From: a virus
Length of the DNA stretch: 23,251 nt
Direction: 5' to 3' (one strand)
IMG/VR virus record: IMGVR_UViG_3300005832_000033
Coordinates: 1 to 23,251 of that record
The position numbers and the translations under genes were made by a program. Of this stretch, positions 1-7,915 are shown one piece after another. The stretch's first letter is position 1; every line of letters starts with the position of its first letter. A model generated the notes under the pieces. That model did not search any database. It saw only the letters and a program-made list of their open reading frames with translations, and was not told the origin of the DNA.

Positions 1-28
1 AAAAGGGGTGGGAAACATTTCCCACCCT
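1..28 (-). terminator. Rho-independent terminator of the VWA operon
   Basis: A perfect inverted repeat pairs positions 6-15 with 18-27 (GGGTGGGAAA / TTTCCCACCC) around a tiny loop. Read on the minus strand the hairpin is followed by CTTTT running off the window edge, the form of an intrinsic terminator. It lies 23 nt after the stop codon of the last gene of the minus-strand operon. The T tract continues outside the window, so its full length cannot be judged. Confidence 0.8.
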
Positions 29-50
29 ATCAATCTACCTATTTTCACAT

Positions 51-248
51 TTATTTGCCATTCATTTCTTTATTCAACACGAGTCTATCATCCAATACAA
101 ACGGCAATACAACAATTTCTAAATTTGCCGCTGCCTTTTCTGCCTGTTCTTTTTTACTATAAACCCCGGCGATATAAAAACTATTTTCGTTATCCACATA
201 AATTTTATTTTCAATCTGTTTTATTGCCAGAACAATCCATATTTTCAT
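51..248 (-). CDS. Small unknown protein, 65 aa
   Basis: This is the last gene of the VWA operon and starts 18 nt after the VWA stop codon. An ATG at 257 is in frame, but the start at 248 is preferred because GGAG lies 8 nt upstream of it; the 257 ATG overlaps that GGAG. The protein (MKIWIVLAIKQI...) has a hydrophobic beta-like start, a FYIAGVYSKKEQAEKAA segment that looks like a strand followed by a helix, and a charged end. I do not recognise a family. A strong terminator follows, which supports it as a real final cistron. Confidence 0.7.
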   Translation of the reverse strand: MKIWIVLAIKQIENKIYVDNENSFYIAGVYSKKEQAEKAAANLEIVVLPFVLDDRLVLNKEMNGK

Positions 249-266
249 TGAAACCACTCCATTATA

Positions 267-2537
267 TTATATTTTAACTTCTTTATAATCCGTTTTACAA
301 ATCAACTTCATCCCATCTTTCTCATAATAATAATTATTTTTTTCATCAACTTCCAGTGTAAACCAACTTCCGGTTAAAACGATTGCCATTTTCAAAAGGG
401 CTACCCTATCTCTATAATTATTTAATTCTATTTTCATTCTTTCCAATTTTATATCTAACCATTCTTTTGTTTTTTTAATTTTTTTAGAAAAATCAATATT
501 TTCAAATTTAGCCTCATTTTCTATTTCATCATACACTACTTTTAAAAATTCCATGGCCGCTGTTAACTTTTTTCCGCTATCTATACGTTCTAACATCTGA
601 CTGATAGGAGGTAAACTGCTAATCCCGGCAAAATAAAATTTCAAAATTCTTGTAGTATATACATCACCGGTTGAATATATTTCCCGACTAACACCGCTAT
701 ATACACCCTCTTTACTTATGCCGTGCTCTTCCAGTAAATCAATCTGAGCTCTGGTTAATTCTTTAAACACACCTTCCTTTTTTAAATGTGATACAATTTT
801 TATATCCTTTAAATGGTCATTCAGTATTTTCTGTCTGCATTCCAATTCCAACATCCGTTTATGAATATCAAATACCATCTCGATATGTAACAACTCGTCA
901 ATATACATTTGATTGATTAAAGGGTATTCGGTTAAATCGATTGTAAAACGATTATATTTTTCATTATCAATTAATTCTGCAATATGCGGTGAAACAGAAT
1001 AATATTGAATTCCGTCCTTTCTAATATAATATGGATATCCAAGAGATTTAGAAGTTATTTTCTTATTTGGAACCAAACACATAATCCTTTTCATATTCAA
1101 ATTACCATCTTTAATTAACGTGTAATTTCTAAATATATGACATTCATACAACTCAAAAAGACCCACCTTTTTTGCCTGTTTGGGATTTAATTTAACATGC
1201 CCGGGGATCTTTACTCGTAATGACATATTTAAAAATTCTTTATTCCATACAATGGCATCAAATTTATCTCGAATTTCTTCATCGGTAGGAATAAACACAT
1301 CAAATTTATCTTCTGTCTTTTTTCCAATCCTTTTATATTCCTGTAAATCTTTATGAAACGGAACCCATAATGCATTAATATTTTTTAATCTATCTAAAAT
1401 ATCCATTACACACAATGCGTCTTTTCGAGGAATATAATCTACCGGTGCAATACCATCCTGAAATCGTTCTTTAGGGACAAATAGAGACGTTTTAAGATTT
1501 TTGGTATGATTAGCCCTTTCATCATAAGTAAATGCCTTAATATGGCTGTCAATCAATCCTTTATCTTTTATATTTTTCACCAGAACGTCAAGAGATTCTT
1601 TATATTTATTATTGTAATACATATTATACGTATATGCATACAGGAAATTATTTATTGTAGATTGACGTGAAATATCATTAATATCATTGATATTATAATA
1701 CTCGTTATTGATAAAAAAATTGTCTTTTTCCAACAGTATAAAGAATTGATTTTTTTCTTTATTTATAGAATTAAGATCTAAAAAATTCTCCCTATATGTT
1801 GTGAAATTTCTATTCAAATAGATAATTTTACTATTACCTGAATTAACATATACAGGTTCATATATATTCTCTTTAATCTTTTCATGATTCAATCGAAATG
1901 TATCAAAATATTGATTTATTTTATCGCTGTGAATGAACGTTCCGTATTGTGTCATATTTGCAATATCAGTCAACAACTGTGCATTGTAATAATTTCCATA
2001 TCCAATTGTATTGAATGCTGCTAATTTATTTCCCAGAAAACTTTTCATTTCCTCAATTTCTACAAATATTCTTCTCTTTTCTTCATTATCTGACCATGGA
2101 ACTACCGGATTCCCGTCTGTAAATAATGTAATACTTACAGGTATATCAATAGAATTTAATTCTTTTAATACAATATTAATCTCTTTTAAAATATCTGAAA
2201 AACATGTAGTAGAAACAACCGAACGTAGAGAATCTAAAATATTTCTCATCTGATCAAATCTCCTGGCCGCTTTTAGAGGAACTCTGAATTCCCCCGGACC
2301 GGAAAACCATCCAATAGTAGTCAAGTCATTTTCATCCGTACAGTCAATTGTTTTATGGATATTATCAATTAATTCATCAATATCGTAATACATACTACCG
2401 GAACGATCTATAATATGAATATGATGAACGGAATCATATTCTTTTCTTACATATTCTGAATTTGGCTTATAATTAACAACAACTACATTTTTTACGTCAC
2501 CGTTTAAATTAACTTGAAATTTTTGAAAATTACTCAT
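267..2537 (-). CDS. von Willebrand factor A (VWA) domain protein, 756 aa
   Basis: Residues about 37-215 look like a VWA fold: a hydrophobic strand ends in the MIDAS motif DRSGS (D44, S46, S48), threonines at 110-111 could supply the next MIDAS position, and LFTDG (D141) the last one. All metal-binding positions appear intact, so metal-dependent ligand binding is likely. The remaining 500 or so residues contain no domain I recognise and include helical, charged segments near the C-terminus. There is no signal peptide, so the protein is probably cytoplasmic or a virion component. An AAGGAG site precedes the start, and the ATG overlaps the previous gene's stop (TAATG), which suggests coupled translation. 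VWA proteins often work with MoxR-type AAA ATPases, but none is present in the window. The partner and role are unknown. Confidence 0.85.
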   Translation of the reverse strand: MSNFQKFQVNLNGDVKNVVVVNYKPNSEYVRKEYDSVHHIHIIDRSGSMYYDIDELIDNIHKTIDCTDENDLTTIGWFSGPGEFRVPLKAARRFDQMRNILDSLRSVVSTTCFSDILKEINIVLKELNSIDIPVSITLFTDGNPVVPWSDNEEKRRIFVEIEEMKSFLGNKLAAFNTIGYGNYYNAQLLTDIANMTQYGTFIHSDKINQYFDTFRLNHEKIKENIYEPVYVNSGNSKIIYLNRNFTTYRENFLDLNSINKEKNQFFILLEKDNFFINNEYYNINDINDISRQSTINNFLYAYTYNMYYNNKYKESLDVLVKNIKDKGLIDSHIKAFTYDERANHTKNLKTSLFVPKERFQDGIAPVDYIPRKDALCVMDILDRLKNINALWVPFHKDLQEYKRIGKKTEDKFDVFIPTDEEIRDKFDAIVWNKEFLNMSLRVKIPGHVKLNPKQAKKVGLFELYECHIFRNYTLIKDGNLNMKRIMCLVPNKKITSKSLGYPYYIRKDGIQYYSVSPHIAELIDNEKYNRFTIDLTEYPLINQMYIDELLHIEMVFDIHKRMLELECRQKILNDHLKDIKIVSHLKKEGVFKELTRAQIDLLEEHGISKEGVYSGVSREIYSTGDVYTTRILKFYFAGISSLPPISQMLERIDSGKKLTAAMEFLKVVYDEIENEAKFENIDFSKKIKKTKEWLDIKLERMKIELNNYRDRVALLKMAIVLTGSWFTLEVDEKNNYYYEKDGMKLICKTDYKEVKI

Positions 2538-3013
2538 TATATTTCTCCTTTATTAAATTGCGTTATATTCACATAAAATGCATTATATTCACACCATTCT
2601 ATAAATCCATCTCTATTTAAATTTATATCATAATCATCATCCCCTTTATAAATAACCACATGTCGATACTCATCATTGAAAATAATTGAAAAATCATATC
2701 CGTTTTCAAATTTTGAAATTGGAGGAATAAAATTAATATTTAGTTCATGCGTGATAATTGTTCCATCTATAAATTTAAATGGAATTTGATATTCCTCTAT
2801 CCATTTTAAAAATTTGCTTCTAATTATTCCTAATTTTCTTTTATTATTATTAAAAATTAATCCAACTCCACGTATATTAAAAAAATATTTACCTATATTT
2901 TTATCCAGTTTCAGTTCTGAAGTGCGAATTATATCAACATATTCAATTTTTTTTAATATATTTGAAGATATTATCTTTAATTGTTTATTTTGAAAATATT
3001 TAAAATCTTTCAT
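2537..3013 (-). CDS. Unknown protein, 158 aa, VWA operon
   Basis: The start at 3013 has AAGGGG upstream, and the stop overlaps the VWA start codon, so the two are very probably translated together. The sequence alternates hydrophobic strands with lysine-, asparagine- and aromatic-rich segments (for example RGVGLIFNNNKRKLGI and EWCEYNAFYVNITQF). It has no signal peptide, membrane helix or cysteine cluster. I do not recognise a family. The tight coupling suggests a partner or chaperone of the VWA protein, which is inference. Confidence 0.75.
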   Translation of the reverse strand: MKDFKYFQNKQLKIISSNILKKIEYVDIIRTSELKLDKNIGKYFFNIRGVGLIFNNNKRKLGIIRSKFLKWIEEYQIPFKFIDGTIITHELNINFIPPISKFENGYDFSIIFNDEYRHVVIYKGDDDYDINLNRDGFIEWCEYNAFYVNITQFNKGEI

Positions 3014-3025
3014 TATTTATCCCCT

Positions 3026-3427
3026 TTAAATTATATCATAATCTTTATTTAATTTTTTAACTAATTCTTTTTGATCATCATTTAAAAAATCATCAATCAT
3101 ATCTTTAAAATCATATCCAACAATTTCTATATTTTTTATCACATAGAGCTTCTTAATTTTAAAAAACCATTTAATTTTATACCGTTTATATTTTTCACAT
3201 TTTATCAAAAATAATTTTTTATCAATAAAGTCATCACAAACAAAAAATAAATGAAGTATTAATGTATTAACAACAAGAGGTTCATAAATTCGTATATCAT
3301 TTATTTCTATTTTCCCTATAAATTTCATACTTTCAGTTTTATATGATATATTGTTATAAACAAATTCTACTTTAACACTCTTATCATTTTCTATCTCTAA
3401 ACATTTTTCTATTTTTATATTTTTCAT
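3026..3427 (-). CDS. Unknown protein, 133 aa, first gene of VWA operon
   Basis: An ATG at 3433 is in frame, but the ATG at 3427 has the better-placed GGA upstream, so MKNIKIEKC is taken as the N-terminus. The protein is rich in beta-type and lysine/isoleucine segments, with a hydrophobic stretch (VVNTLILHLFFVCDDF) that is too short and interrupted to call a membrane helix. No family is recognised. It is the first gene of the minus-strand run ending at position 51 and lies 12 nt before the next gene. Confidence 0.65.
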   Translation of the reverse strand: MKNIKIEKCLEIENDKSVKVEFVYNNISYKTESMKFIGKIEINDIRIYEPLVVNTLILHLFFVCDDFIDKKLFLIKCEKYKRYKIKWFFKIKKLYVIKNIEIVGYDFKDMIDDFLNDDQKELVKKLNKDYDII

Positions 3428-3466
3428 TAGCATTCCATTAAATTACATTATTTAAACCTCTAATAA

Positions 3467-3475
3467 ATCATAACA
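3467..3475 (-). promoter_or_regulatory. Possible extended -10 promoter for the VWA operon
   Basis: On the minus strand TGTTATGAT matches an extended -10 element (TG-N-TATRAT), about 40 nt before the first start codon of the VWA operon. No convincing -35 is visible. In sequence this AT-rich such a match has a substantial chance of being random. Confidence 0.35.
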
Positions 3476-3530
3476 CATTTCATAATATTTTTTTATATTT
3501 TTAGAAAAAATTTTTATTATGTTATTTTTC

Positions 3531-3537
3531 TATATAT
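3531..3537 (+). promoter_or_regulatory. TATATA box close to the epimerase start (late-type)
   Basis: TATATA lies 3 nt before the ATG at 3540, with no Shine-Dalgarno site in between. The same arrangement precedes other plus-strand genes (13385, 14513, 18623). It may be a T4-late-like promoter giving a leaderless mRNA. AT-richness makes a single instance weak. Confidence 0.35.
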
Positions 3538-3539
3538 TT

Positions 3540-4511
3540 ATGAGTAGAAATATTTTAATAACAGGCGGTGCCGGTTATGTCGGCGGAGCGATTACGGATT
3601 ATTACCTGAATTGTTTTTCTCAAAATAATATTAACATTTATGTTTATGACGTTATTCTTTATGAAGAAAGTTATCGGAAAAAAATAAATTTTATTTATGG
3701 TGATATAAGAAATACAGATTATCTTCTGGAAATTTGTAATAAATATCAAATTGATACGGTAATATGGTTAGCAGCTATTGTAGGAGATGAAGCCTGTAAT
3801 ATCAATATGTTATTAACCAGAGAAATAAATGTAGATAGTTTAAAAAAATTCTCTGATAAATTTGAAGGTAAAATTATATTTACAAGTTCAGCTTCTACGT
3901 ATGGAATTCAAGAAAATAATGAATTATTAACAGAAAAAGATAAAACCGATCCCGTATCTTTATACGGACATACAAAATTAGAATGCGAAAATATTTTAAA
4001 AAATAAAAATGCTATTATATTTAGAATGGGAACCCTCTTCGGATTGGGCGATACCTATTCGAGAATTCGATTCGATCTGGTAATAAATAAATTAGTATTG
4101 AATGCTATACGAGACAAACATTTAGTCATCTATGGCGGCGATCAATACAGACCGTTTTTACATGTAAAAGATGCGGCAAAAATAATACTCACATCCTCTT
4201 TTACAAATCATATCGGTATATTCAATATCTGTTATTGTAATGAAAAAATTAAAAATTTAGTCCCTTTATTGAAAAAACACTTTAGCGATATTAAAATTGA
4301 AATTCAAGCTATGGATTTTAAAGATACCAGGAATTATATGATAGATAACCAAAAAGCAAAGAAAAAATTATTATTCAATCCAAAAAATAATATTGAAATT
4401 GGTATTTTAGAAATGAAAAAATTATTGGAAAAAAAAAGAATTAAAAATTTGAATAATATTCGATATAGTAATTTTCTTTATCTCGATAAAGAGATAAATA
4501 GCATTATTTGA
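3540..4511 (+). CDS. NAD-dependent epimerase/dehydratase (extended SDR), 323 aa
   Basis: The protein is a sugar-nucleotide epimerase/dehydratase type enzyme. Its N-terminus carries the Rossmann dinucleotide motif TGGAGYVGG (residues 8-16). The SDR catalytic residues are visible as the serine cluster FTSSAST (114-120) and Y142-x3-K146 (YGHTK). The substrate is probably an NDP-sugar, but its identity cannot be read. Full length is normal for the family. An ATG at 3519 is also in frame; 3540 is preferred because the conserved fold starts at once (MSRNILITGG). It is a single plus-strand gene between two minus-strand operons. It could supply a sugar donor to the glycosyltransferase fusion at 9049-11514; this link is inference. 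Confidence 0.9.
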   Translation: MSRNILITGGAGYVGGAITDYYLNCFSQNNINIYVYDVILYEESYRKKINFIYGDIRNTDYLLEICNKYQIDTVIWLAAIVGDEACNINMLLTREINVDSLKKFSDKFEGKIIFTSSASTYGIQENNELLTEKDKTDPVSLYGHTKLECENILKNKNAIIFRMGTLFGLGDTYSRIRFDLVINKLVLNAIRDKHLVIYGGDQYRPFLHVKDAAKIILTSSFTNHIGIFNICYCNEKIKNLVPLLKKHFSDIKIEIQAMDFKDTRNYMIDNQKAKKKLLFNPKNNIEIGILEMKKLLEKKRIKNLNNIRYSNFLYLDKEINSII

Positions 4512-4515
4512 AATT

Positions 4516-4779
4516 TTATACACGACGGGAAAATCCAGTTTCCGGATCTATTAACCATAAACAAAATCCATTTCTAAATGGTTCAATCCCCAATTGAACT
4601 TTATTACCTTCTGATGTTTCAATATTATACAAATCAATTTGTTCTTCATGACTAAATCCAAATTGATTAATATGATCAGTATCTATTTTTTTTATTGTGG
4701 AAATATCAATATCAGTTCTTCCACAATAAAATAAACCCATTTTTAAAGCTTCTTTTTTGGAAAAAAATGTAGTACTCAT
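4516..4779 (-). CDS. Unknown protein, 87 aa
   Basis: This is the last gene of the minus-strand operon that begins at the promoter near 6010. It ends 4 nt from the convergent epimerase gene. The sequence suggests a small alpha/beta protein with a beta-rich C-terminal half (KVQLGIEPFRNGFCLWLIDP, ending in GFSRRV). No motif or family is recognised. AGG lies 10 nt before the ATG, a weak ribosome-binding site. Confidence 0.65.
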   Translation of the reverse strand: MSTTFFSKKEALKMGLFYCGRTDIDISTIKKIDTDHINQFGFSHEEQIDLYNIETSEGNKVQLGIEPFRNGFCLWLIDPETGFSRRV

Positions 4780-4791
4780 TATAATCGCCTT

Positions 4792-5028
4792 TTAATAATC
4801 TTCAATTTTCACTTCTTTGTCAAATACAATAGAAACAACATTTTCCTGAAAGGAATACAGTCCATAAAAATGAGGAATTTCTACAATCGCCTCTAATGCC
4901 TCTTTATCAAAAGTTCCCCCCCTCAACAAGAATAATCAATATTTCATCAAAATCTTTACTAAATTTTCTTATATCGATATACCCTTTATTTTTTTTACCA
5001 CATTCATTATTTTTTCCGGTATTTCCAT
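4792..5028 (-). pseudogene. Small gene broken by two compensating homopolymer frameshifts
   Basis: A good start at 5028 (GGGAG upstream, 2 nt after the previous stop) gives MEIPEKIMNVVKK and then reaches TAA after 19 codons. A coherent protein continues in the -1 frame (NKGYIDIRKFSKDFDEILI...) from an A8 run at about 4986-4993. It then returns to the first frame at a G7 run (plus-strand C7, 4916-4922) and reads ALEAIVEIPHFYGLYSF... to the stop at 4792. With A9 and G6 the gene would encode one 78-aa acidic protein. Because the two shifts cancel and both lie in homopolymers, sequencing error is as likely as real decay; ribosomal or polymerase slippage is a third option. No family is recognised. 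Confidence 0.7.
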
Positions 5029-5029
5029 T

Positions 5030-5413
5030 TTATTTCTCCCTTTTAAAATATTTTCTTCCCCAATATCCACCAATATTTCTATCTTGATAATATTTTTTTC
5101 GATAATAGTTCCAGATTTCTTTTACATCATTTCTGTATATTTCTTCGTATTTATATTTAATACCGCCCAAATGCACCAACAAATAACACGCATCATGCAA
5201 TCCATAATAAAATAATTCTCTCAATGTTCTTGGATTCTCATAATTCAATAATCTTAATTTATGCCCTTTATGACAATAGACACGTGTATGTCCGGTAGCA
5301 GTCATACATATATCACAAACCCTCAAATCTTTTTGAAAAATTGAATTTAGAGGAATATCCAGTAATTTCTCATAATTTTTTTCTTTTAATAATTTTTCAA
5401 CTTCTTTTTTCAT
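5030..5413 (-). CDS. Unknown protein with putative zinc-binding Cys/His cluster, 127 aa
   Basis: After a helical N-terminus (residues 1-30) the protein has C33-x2-C36 followed by C47-H48-x2-H51, which could bind one zinc ion. The rest is rich in tyrosine and basic residues (YGLHDACYLLVHLGG, KEIWNYYRKKYYQ). The ATG at 5413 has no clear Shine-Dalgarno site. GAGG lies further upstream, near 5450, so the true start or a coupled leader is uncertain. It sits between a zinc-ribbon gene and the frameshifted gene in one operon. Nucleic-acid binding is possible but unproven. Confidence 0.65.
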   Translation of the reverse strand: MKKEVEKLLKEKNYEKLLDIPLNSIFQKDLRVCDICMTATGHTRVYCHKGHKLRLLNYENPRTLRELFYYGLHDACYLLVHLGGIKYKYEEIYRNDVKEIWNYYRKKYYQDRNIGGYWGRKYFKREK

Positions 5414-5456
5414 CGCTGTACACTAATTGCATTACATCTATAAAAATTTCCTCTAT

Positions 5457-5591
5457 TTATAACTTATGAATATCAATATTATGATATTCATAAAAATCAT
5501 CATAAAAAAACCATCCACAAATTGGACAATAACTACCATCTTCCAATTCATAACTATAACCGCTCCAACTACATCCTTTACAATAAATCAT
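5457..5591 (-). CDS. 44-aa zinc-ribbon protein
   Basis: This short ORF begins in the ATGA overlap with the stop of the preceding gene, a typical coupled start. The protein has two CxxC knuckles, C4-x2-C7 (CKGC) and C22-x2-C25 (CPIC), spaced like a minimal zinc ribbon, then an acidic aromatic tail. Such mini-ribbons usually bind nucleic acid or a protein partner. The overlap, the intact frame and the paired CxxC motifs make a real gene likely. Confidence 0.7.
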   Translation of the reverse strand: MIYCKGCSWSGYSYELEDGSYCPICGWFFYDDFYEYHNIDIHKL

Positions 5592-5980
5592 TTTAACACC
5601 CTTTTCTTTTTATAGTTATAAAATACAGGAAAACTCCAACCTCTTGCGGGATTTTCATTCCATCCCACCAATTTACCGTTTCCTAATTCCCAATAAACCA
5701 TAACATTTTTATGAATGCCCGGCCATGGAATTACCCGTGCATCTATTTCATGGATAACTTCAACTTCCAGATACTTAGCAGCGGGAACATCCATAAATTC
5801 AATAAAGAATTCCTGTGGAACCACATCTTTTAATCGCTTTGTTTTTTGAGTTTCTTTCAGTTGCATTTCTTTAAACTCGTCAAAAGATAAACCCTCATCC
5901 TCATCACCATATCTTGTAACGCTATCCCAATATTCATCATACGTCAAATCCTCTAAATCCTCTAATTTTAATTGTTTCAT
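5588..5980 (-). CDS. Unknown acidic protein, 130 aa, first gene after a perfect promoter
   Basis: The start at 5980 is fixed by GGAGG 7 nt upstream, which itself lies just after a consensus promoter. The N-terminal third is acidic and helical (LEDLEDLTYDEYWD; DEDEGLSFDEF). The C-terminal half is beta-rich with prolines and tryptophans (RVIPWPGIHKNVMVYWEL, ENPARGWSFPVFYN). No family is recognised. Its promoter suggests strong, probably early, expression, and a small acidic early protein could be a host-takeover factor; that is inference only. Confidence 0.75.
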   Translation of the reverse strand: MKQLKLEDLEDLTYDEYWDSVTRYGDEDEGLSFDEFKEMQLKETQKTKRLKDVVPQEFFIEFMDVPAAKYLEVEVIHEIDARVIPWPGIHKNVMVYWELGNGKLVGWNENPARGWSFPVFYNYKKKRVLK

Positions 5981-5987
5981 TTTAATA

Positions 5988-6030
5988 CCTCCATATACTA
6001 TATTATAATATAAAAAAATATTTTTGTCAA
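5988..6030 (-). promoter_or_regulatory. Perfect sigma70-type promoter with very short leader (copy 1)
   Basis: The minus strand has TTGACA (6025-6030), a 17-nt spacer and TATAAT (6002-6007), all consensus. The leader is so short that GGAGG (5988-5992) starts within a few nt of the predicted transcript start. Near-identical copies lie at 13306-13346 and 14436-14476, and a fourth related promoter at 22173-22201. Confidence 0.9.
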
Positions 6031-6060
6031 CTGAAAAATAAAAATAATTTTAAAAAATTA

Positions 6061-6813
6061 TTATTTTAAAAATTTTGAAAGATAATCGAAAATTTTAATT
6101 TTTAATTCTACATTTACAGCTTCATAGGTATAACCATTTTTATCTATTTTTGAAAATTTATTTTTTTCTTTACTAAAAAAACTTTCAATATTACTTTTAT
6201 ATTTTTTAAACCCCTCTATCCATTCTCTATTATTATTTATATCAATGAAATTAACAAAAAAATCTTCAACTGATTTATATGTTTTCCCCTTTATTTTTAT
6301 ATTTCCTTTTAAATTTCCAACGATAGCATATATTTGAATTTCTAACATATTCTTAAAAATTTTCCAGGTTAGCCCTTTTGATAATACATTATCAATTAAT
6401 TTTTCTAAATTCTTAATATCAATAGTATGAATATAAACATCTTCTATATTATCAGACACTTTTCCTTTTATTATAATCTCATTAATATCTTTATTTTTTC
6501 CGGCTGATAATAATTTTAATTGAGATTCAAAATTATTGTCACTCATACTCCCACCACCGGATTTATACATCAATTCACCCCAGTTTCCTTCAATCAACCA
6601 TAACATAGCCGATTTGATTTGTTTTATAGTAGGTTGATACTTTTTATCTTTTTTATATTTTCTTATCTCATTTGTTAAAATATCAACAATATCACTATTA
6701 TTATTTTTTAAAGCGGATTCGAGATATGTTTTATTTAAATATAAATTTCTTTCTATTTTTATCCATTCATATACATTTTTATTTTCATTAAATAATTTTT
6801 TAAATCTACCCAT
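6061..6813 (-). CDS. Unknown lysine-rich protein, 250 aa
   Basis: Upstream in-frame starts reach 6840, but MGRFKKLFNE at 6813 is preferred: it gives a spacing after the previous stop like that of other genes here, and GGGA stands about 12 nt before it, as for the neighbour's MGRLKEIYKN. The protein is rich in Lys, Asn and Ile, mainly helical, with a Gly/Ser linker (SGGGSMS) near residue 100. No catalytic motif, signal peptide or membrane helix is seen. It is the last gene of the run that includes the amidase. A virion or lysis-related role is only suggested by position. Confidence 0.7.
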   Translation of the reverse strand: MGRFKKLFNENKNVYEWIKIERNLYLNKTYLESALKNNNSDIVDILTNEIRKYKKDKKYQPTIKQIKSAMLWLIEGNWGELMYKSGGGSMSDNNFESQLKLLSAGKNKDINEIIIKGKVSDNIEDVYIHTIDIKNLEKLIDNVLSKGLTWKIFKNMLEIQIYAIVGNLKGNIKIKGKTYKSVEDFFVNFIDINNNREWIEGFKKYKSNIESFFSKEKNKFSKIDKNGYTYEAVNVELKIKIFDYLSKFLK

Positions 6814-6814
6814 T

Positions 6815-7126
6815 TTAAATATCATTCCCATAAATATCATAGTGCTCTATAAAATATTTAAATTGCAAAATCAAATCTATATCCATATTTTGATAAATAT
6901 ATATACCCTTTTTGAATATTGTCTTCAATAATGTAAATGATTCCTCAACTCGAATATATTCTTTAAAACATTTAACGGATACAGTTTTTTTAGTATCATC
7001 ATTAAAATGTATAATACCTTTATTATTTTTAGTATTTAAACGTAAATAATTTTGTAATTTTAAAATTTCATTCTCTTCGGCTTTATTATTAGAAAAATTT
7101 TTATATATTTCTTTTAATCTTCCCAT
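6815..7126 (-). CDS. Unknown protein, 103 aa, overlaps amidase gene
   Basis: The start (MGRLKEIYKN) lies inside the last 26 nt of the amidase gene, which suggests coupled translation. The protein is charged and helical, with a short beta hairpin (GIIHFNDDTKKTVSVK). Its first ten residues resemble those of the next gene product (MGRFKKLFNE), while the remainders are unlike. No family is recognised. Confidence 0.65.
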   Translation of the reverse strand: MGRLKEIYKNFSNNKAEENEILKLQNYLRLNTKNNKGIIHFNDDTKKTVSVKCFKEYIRVEESFTLLKTIFKKGIYIYQNMDIDLILQFKYFIEHYDIYGNDI

Positions 7127-7748
7127 TTAATAGCCATCCCTTGAATATTTCCATTGGGAATGCATACCCCGGATCTATTTTTCTTCCAGGTGAAATATCG
7201 CTGTGGCCTATAATATCAATTATTTTATATTCATTTAATAATAACTTTGTTATTTCTACCCCTCTTTCAATTTGGATATTTGTGAATTTTTGCCAGAAAG
7301 TAACATCATAATTTCTCATTCCATTTTCATCTTTAAATTTTCTCGAATCCGTAAAAATATAAATATCTTTCCATTCAAATTTATGCCACCATTCATCTTT
7401 ATAAATATTATTTCCCACGTCTTTTAATTTCCCAGCATTAACAAATTCAATTCCTATTGAATAATTATTTAAATATTTTTTTCCTTCCCATTCGGATTTT
7501 CCAGCGTGCCAGGCAATATAATTAAAAGGGACCATCTGGACTATAGTACCATCTCTATCAATTATAATATGTGCTGAAACTTTACTATTATCATCTAAAA
7601 ATGTATTTACCGCGCCTTCTAGTGTAGTGCCACCCGTAAAATGCATTACTAAATATTGCAAATTTCCAGGTTTAAACTCTTTCTTAAAATTAGGAGATTC
7701 AATATATTTTATGTCATCATCCTGTAAAATATGATTTATAATTTTCAT
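7101..7748 (-). CDS. N-acetylmuramoyl-L-alanine amidase (Amidase_2/AmpD type), endolysin candidate
   Basis: The 215-aa protein is a zinc amidase cleaving the bond between MurNAc and L-Ala in peptidoglycan. Residues 30-195 match the Amidase_2 fold: zinc ligand H36 in VMHFTGG, the AHIIIDRDG strand (59-67), IAWHAGKS (78-85), and GHSDISPGRKIDPG (181-194), which gives H182 and D192 with the same 10-residue spacing as in AmpD. There is no signal peptide or wall-binding domain, so it would need a holin or act from the virion; no holin is seen here. It lies 6 nt after a 50-aa ORF and overlaps the following gene. It may be the lytic endolysin, or a peptidoglycan enzyme used at entry. Confidence 0.92.
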   Translation of the reverse strand: MKIINHILQDDDIKYIESPNFKKEFKPGNLQYLVMHFTGGTTLEGAVNTFLDDNSKVSAHIIIDRDGTIVQMVPFNYIAWHAGKSEWEGKKYLNNYSIGIEFVNAGKLKDVGNNIYKDEWWHKFEWKDIYIFTDSRKFKDENGMRNYDVTFWQKFTNIQIERGVEITKLLLNEYKIIDIIGHSDISPGRKIDPGYAFPMEIFKGWLLNGKIKRNI

Positions 7749-7754
7749 CTTATT

Positions 7755-7907
7755 TCAATTACGATCTAACATTTCGTCTTTATAAGCAATGAACCTCTGA
7801 TTCTGTTCTATTGTGATTTCATCACCTAAGAGTTGAATCAATTCGATTTCAGCATCCAGGTTTTGTCGGGCTACTAAATTTTCTTTTATTATCCATTTAA
7901 ATTTCAT
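7755..7907 (-). CDS. Small protein, 50 aa, upstream of amidase
   Basis: The ORF runs from ATG 7907 to TGA, 6 nt before the amidase start. It encodes a soluble helical peptide (MKFKWIIKENLVARQNLDAE...), ending IAYKDEMLDRN, with no cysteine or membrane segment, so it is not a holin. The ribosome-binding site is weak (AAGAA). Protein-like composition and close packing between genes support it. Function is unknown; it could be a substrate or partner of the nearby radical SAM enzyme, which is speculation. Confidence 0.6.
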   Translation of the reverse strand: MKFKWIIKENLVARQNLDAEIELIQLLGDEITIEQNQRFIAYKDEMLDRN

Positions 7908-7915
7908 TTTTGTTC

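Noticed and set aside
8-277. Plus-strand ORF of 89 codons
   Set aside because: It is antisense to the 65-aa gene, begins within the terminator hairpin, and has a Phe/Pro/Ile-rich shadow composition without a ribosome-binding site.
5409-5440. Alternative 11-codon ORF starting ATGCAATTAGTG before the 127-aa gene
   Set aside because: Very short, no well-placed ribosome-binding site; it could be a leader, but nothing supports it.
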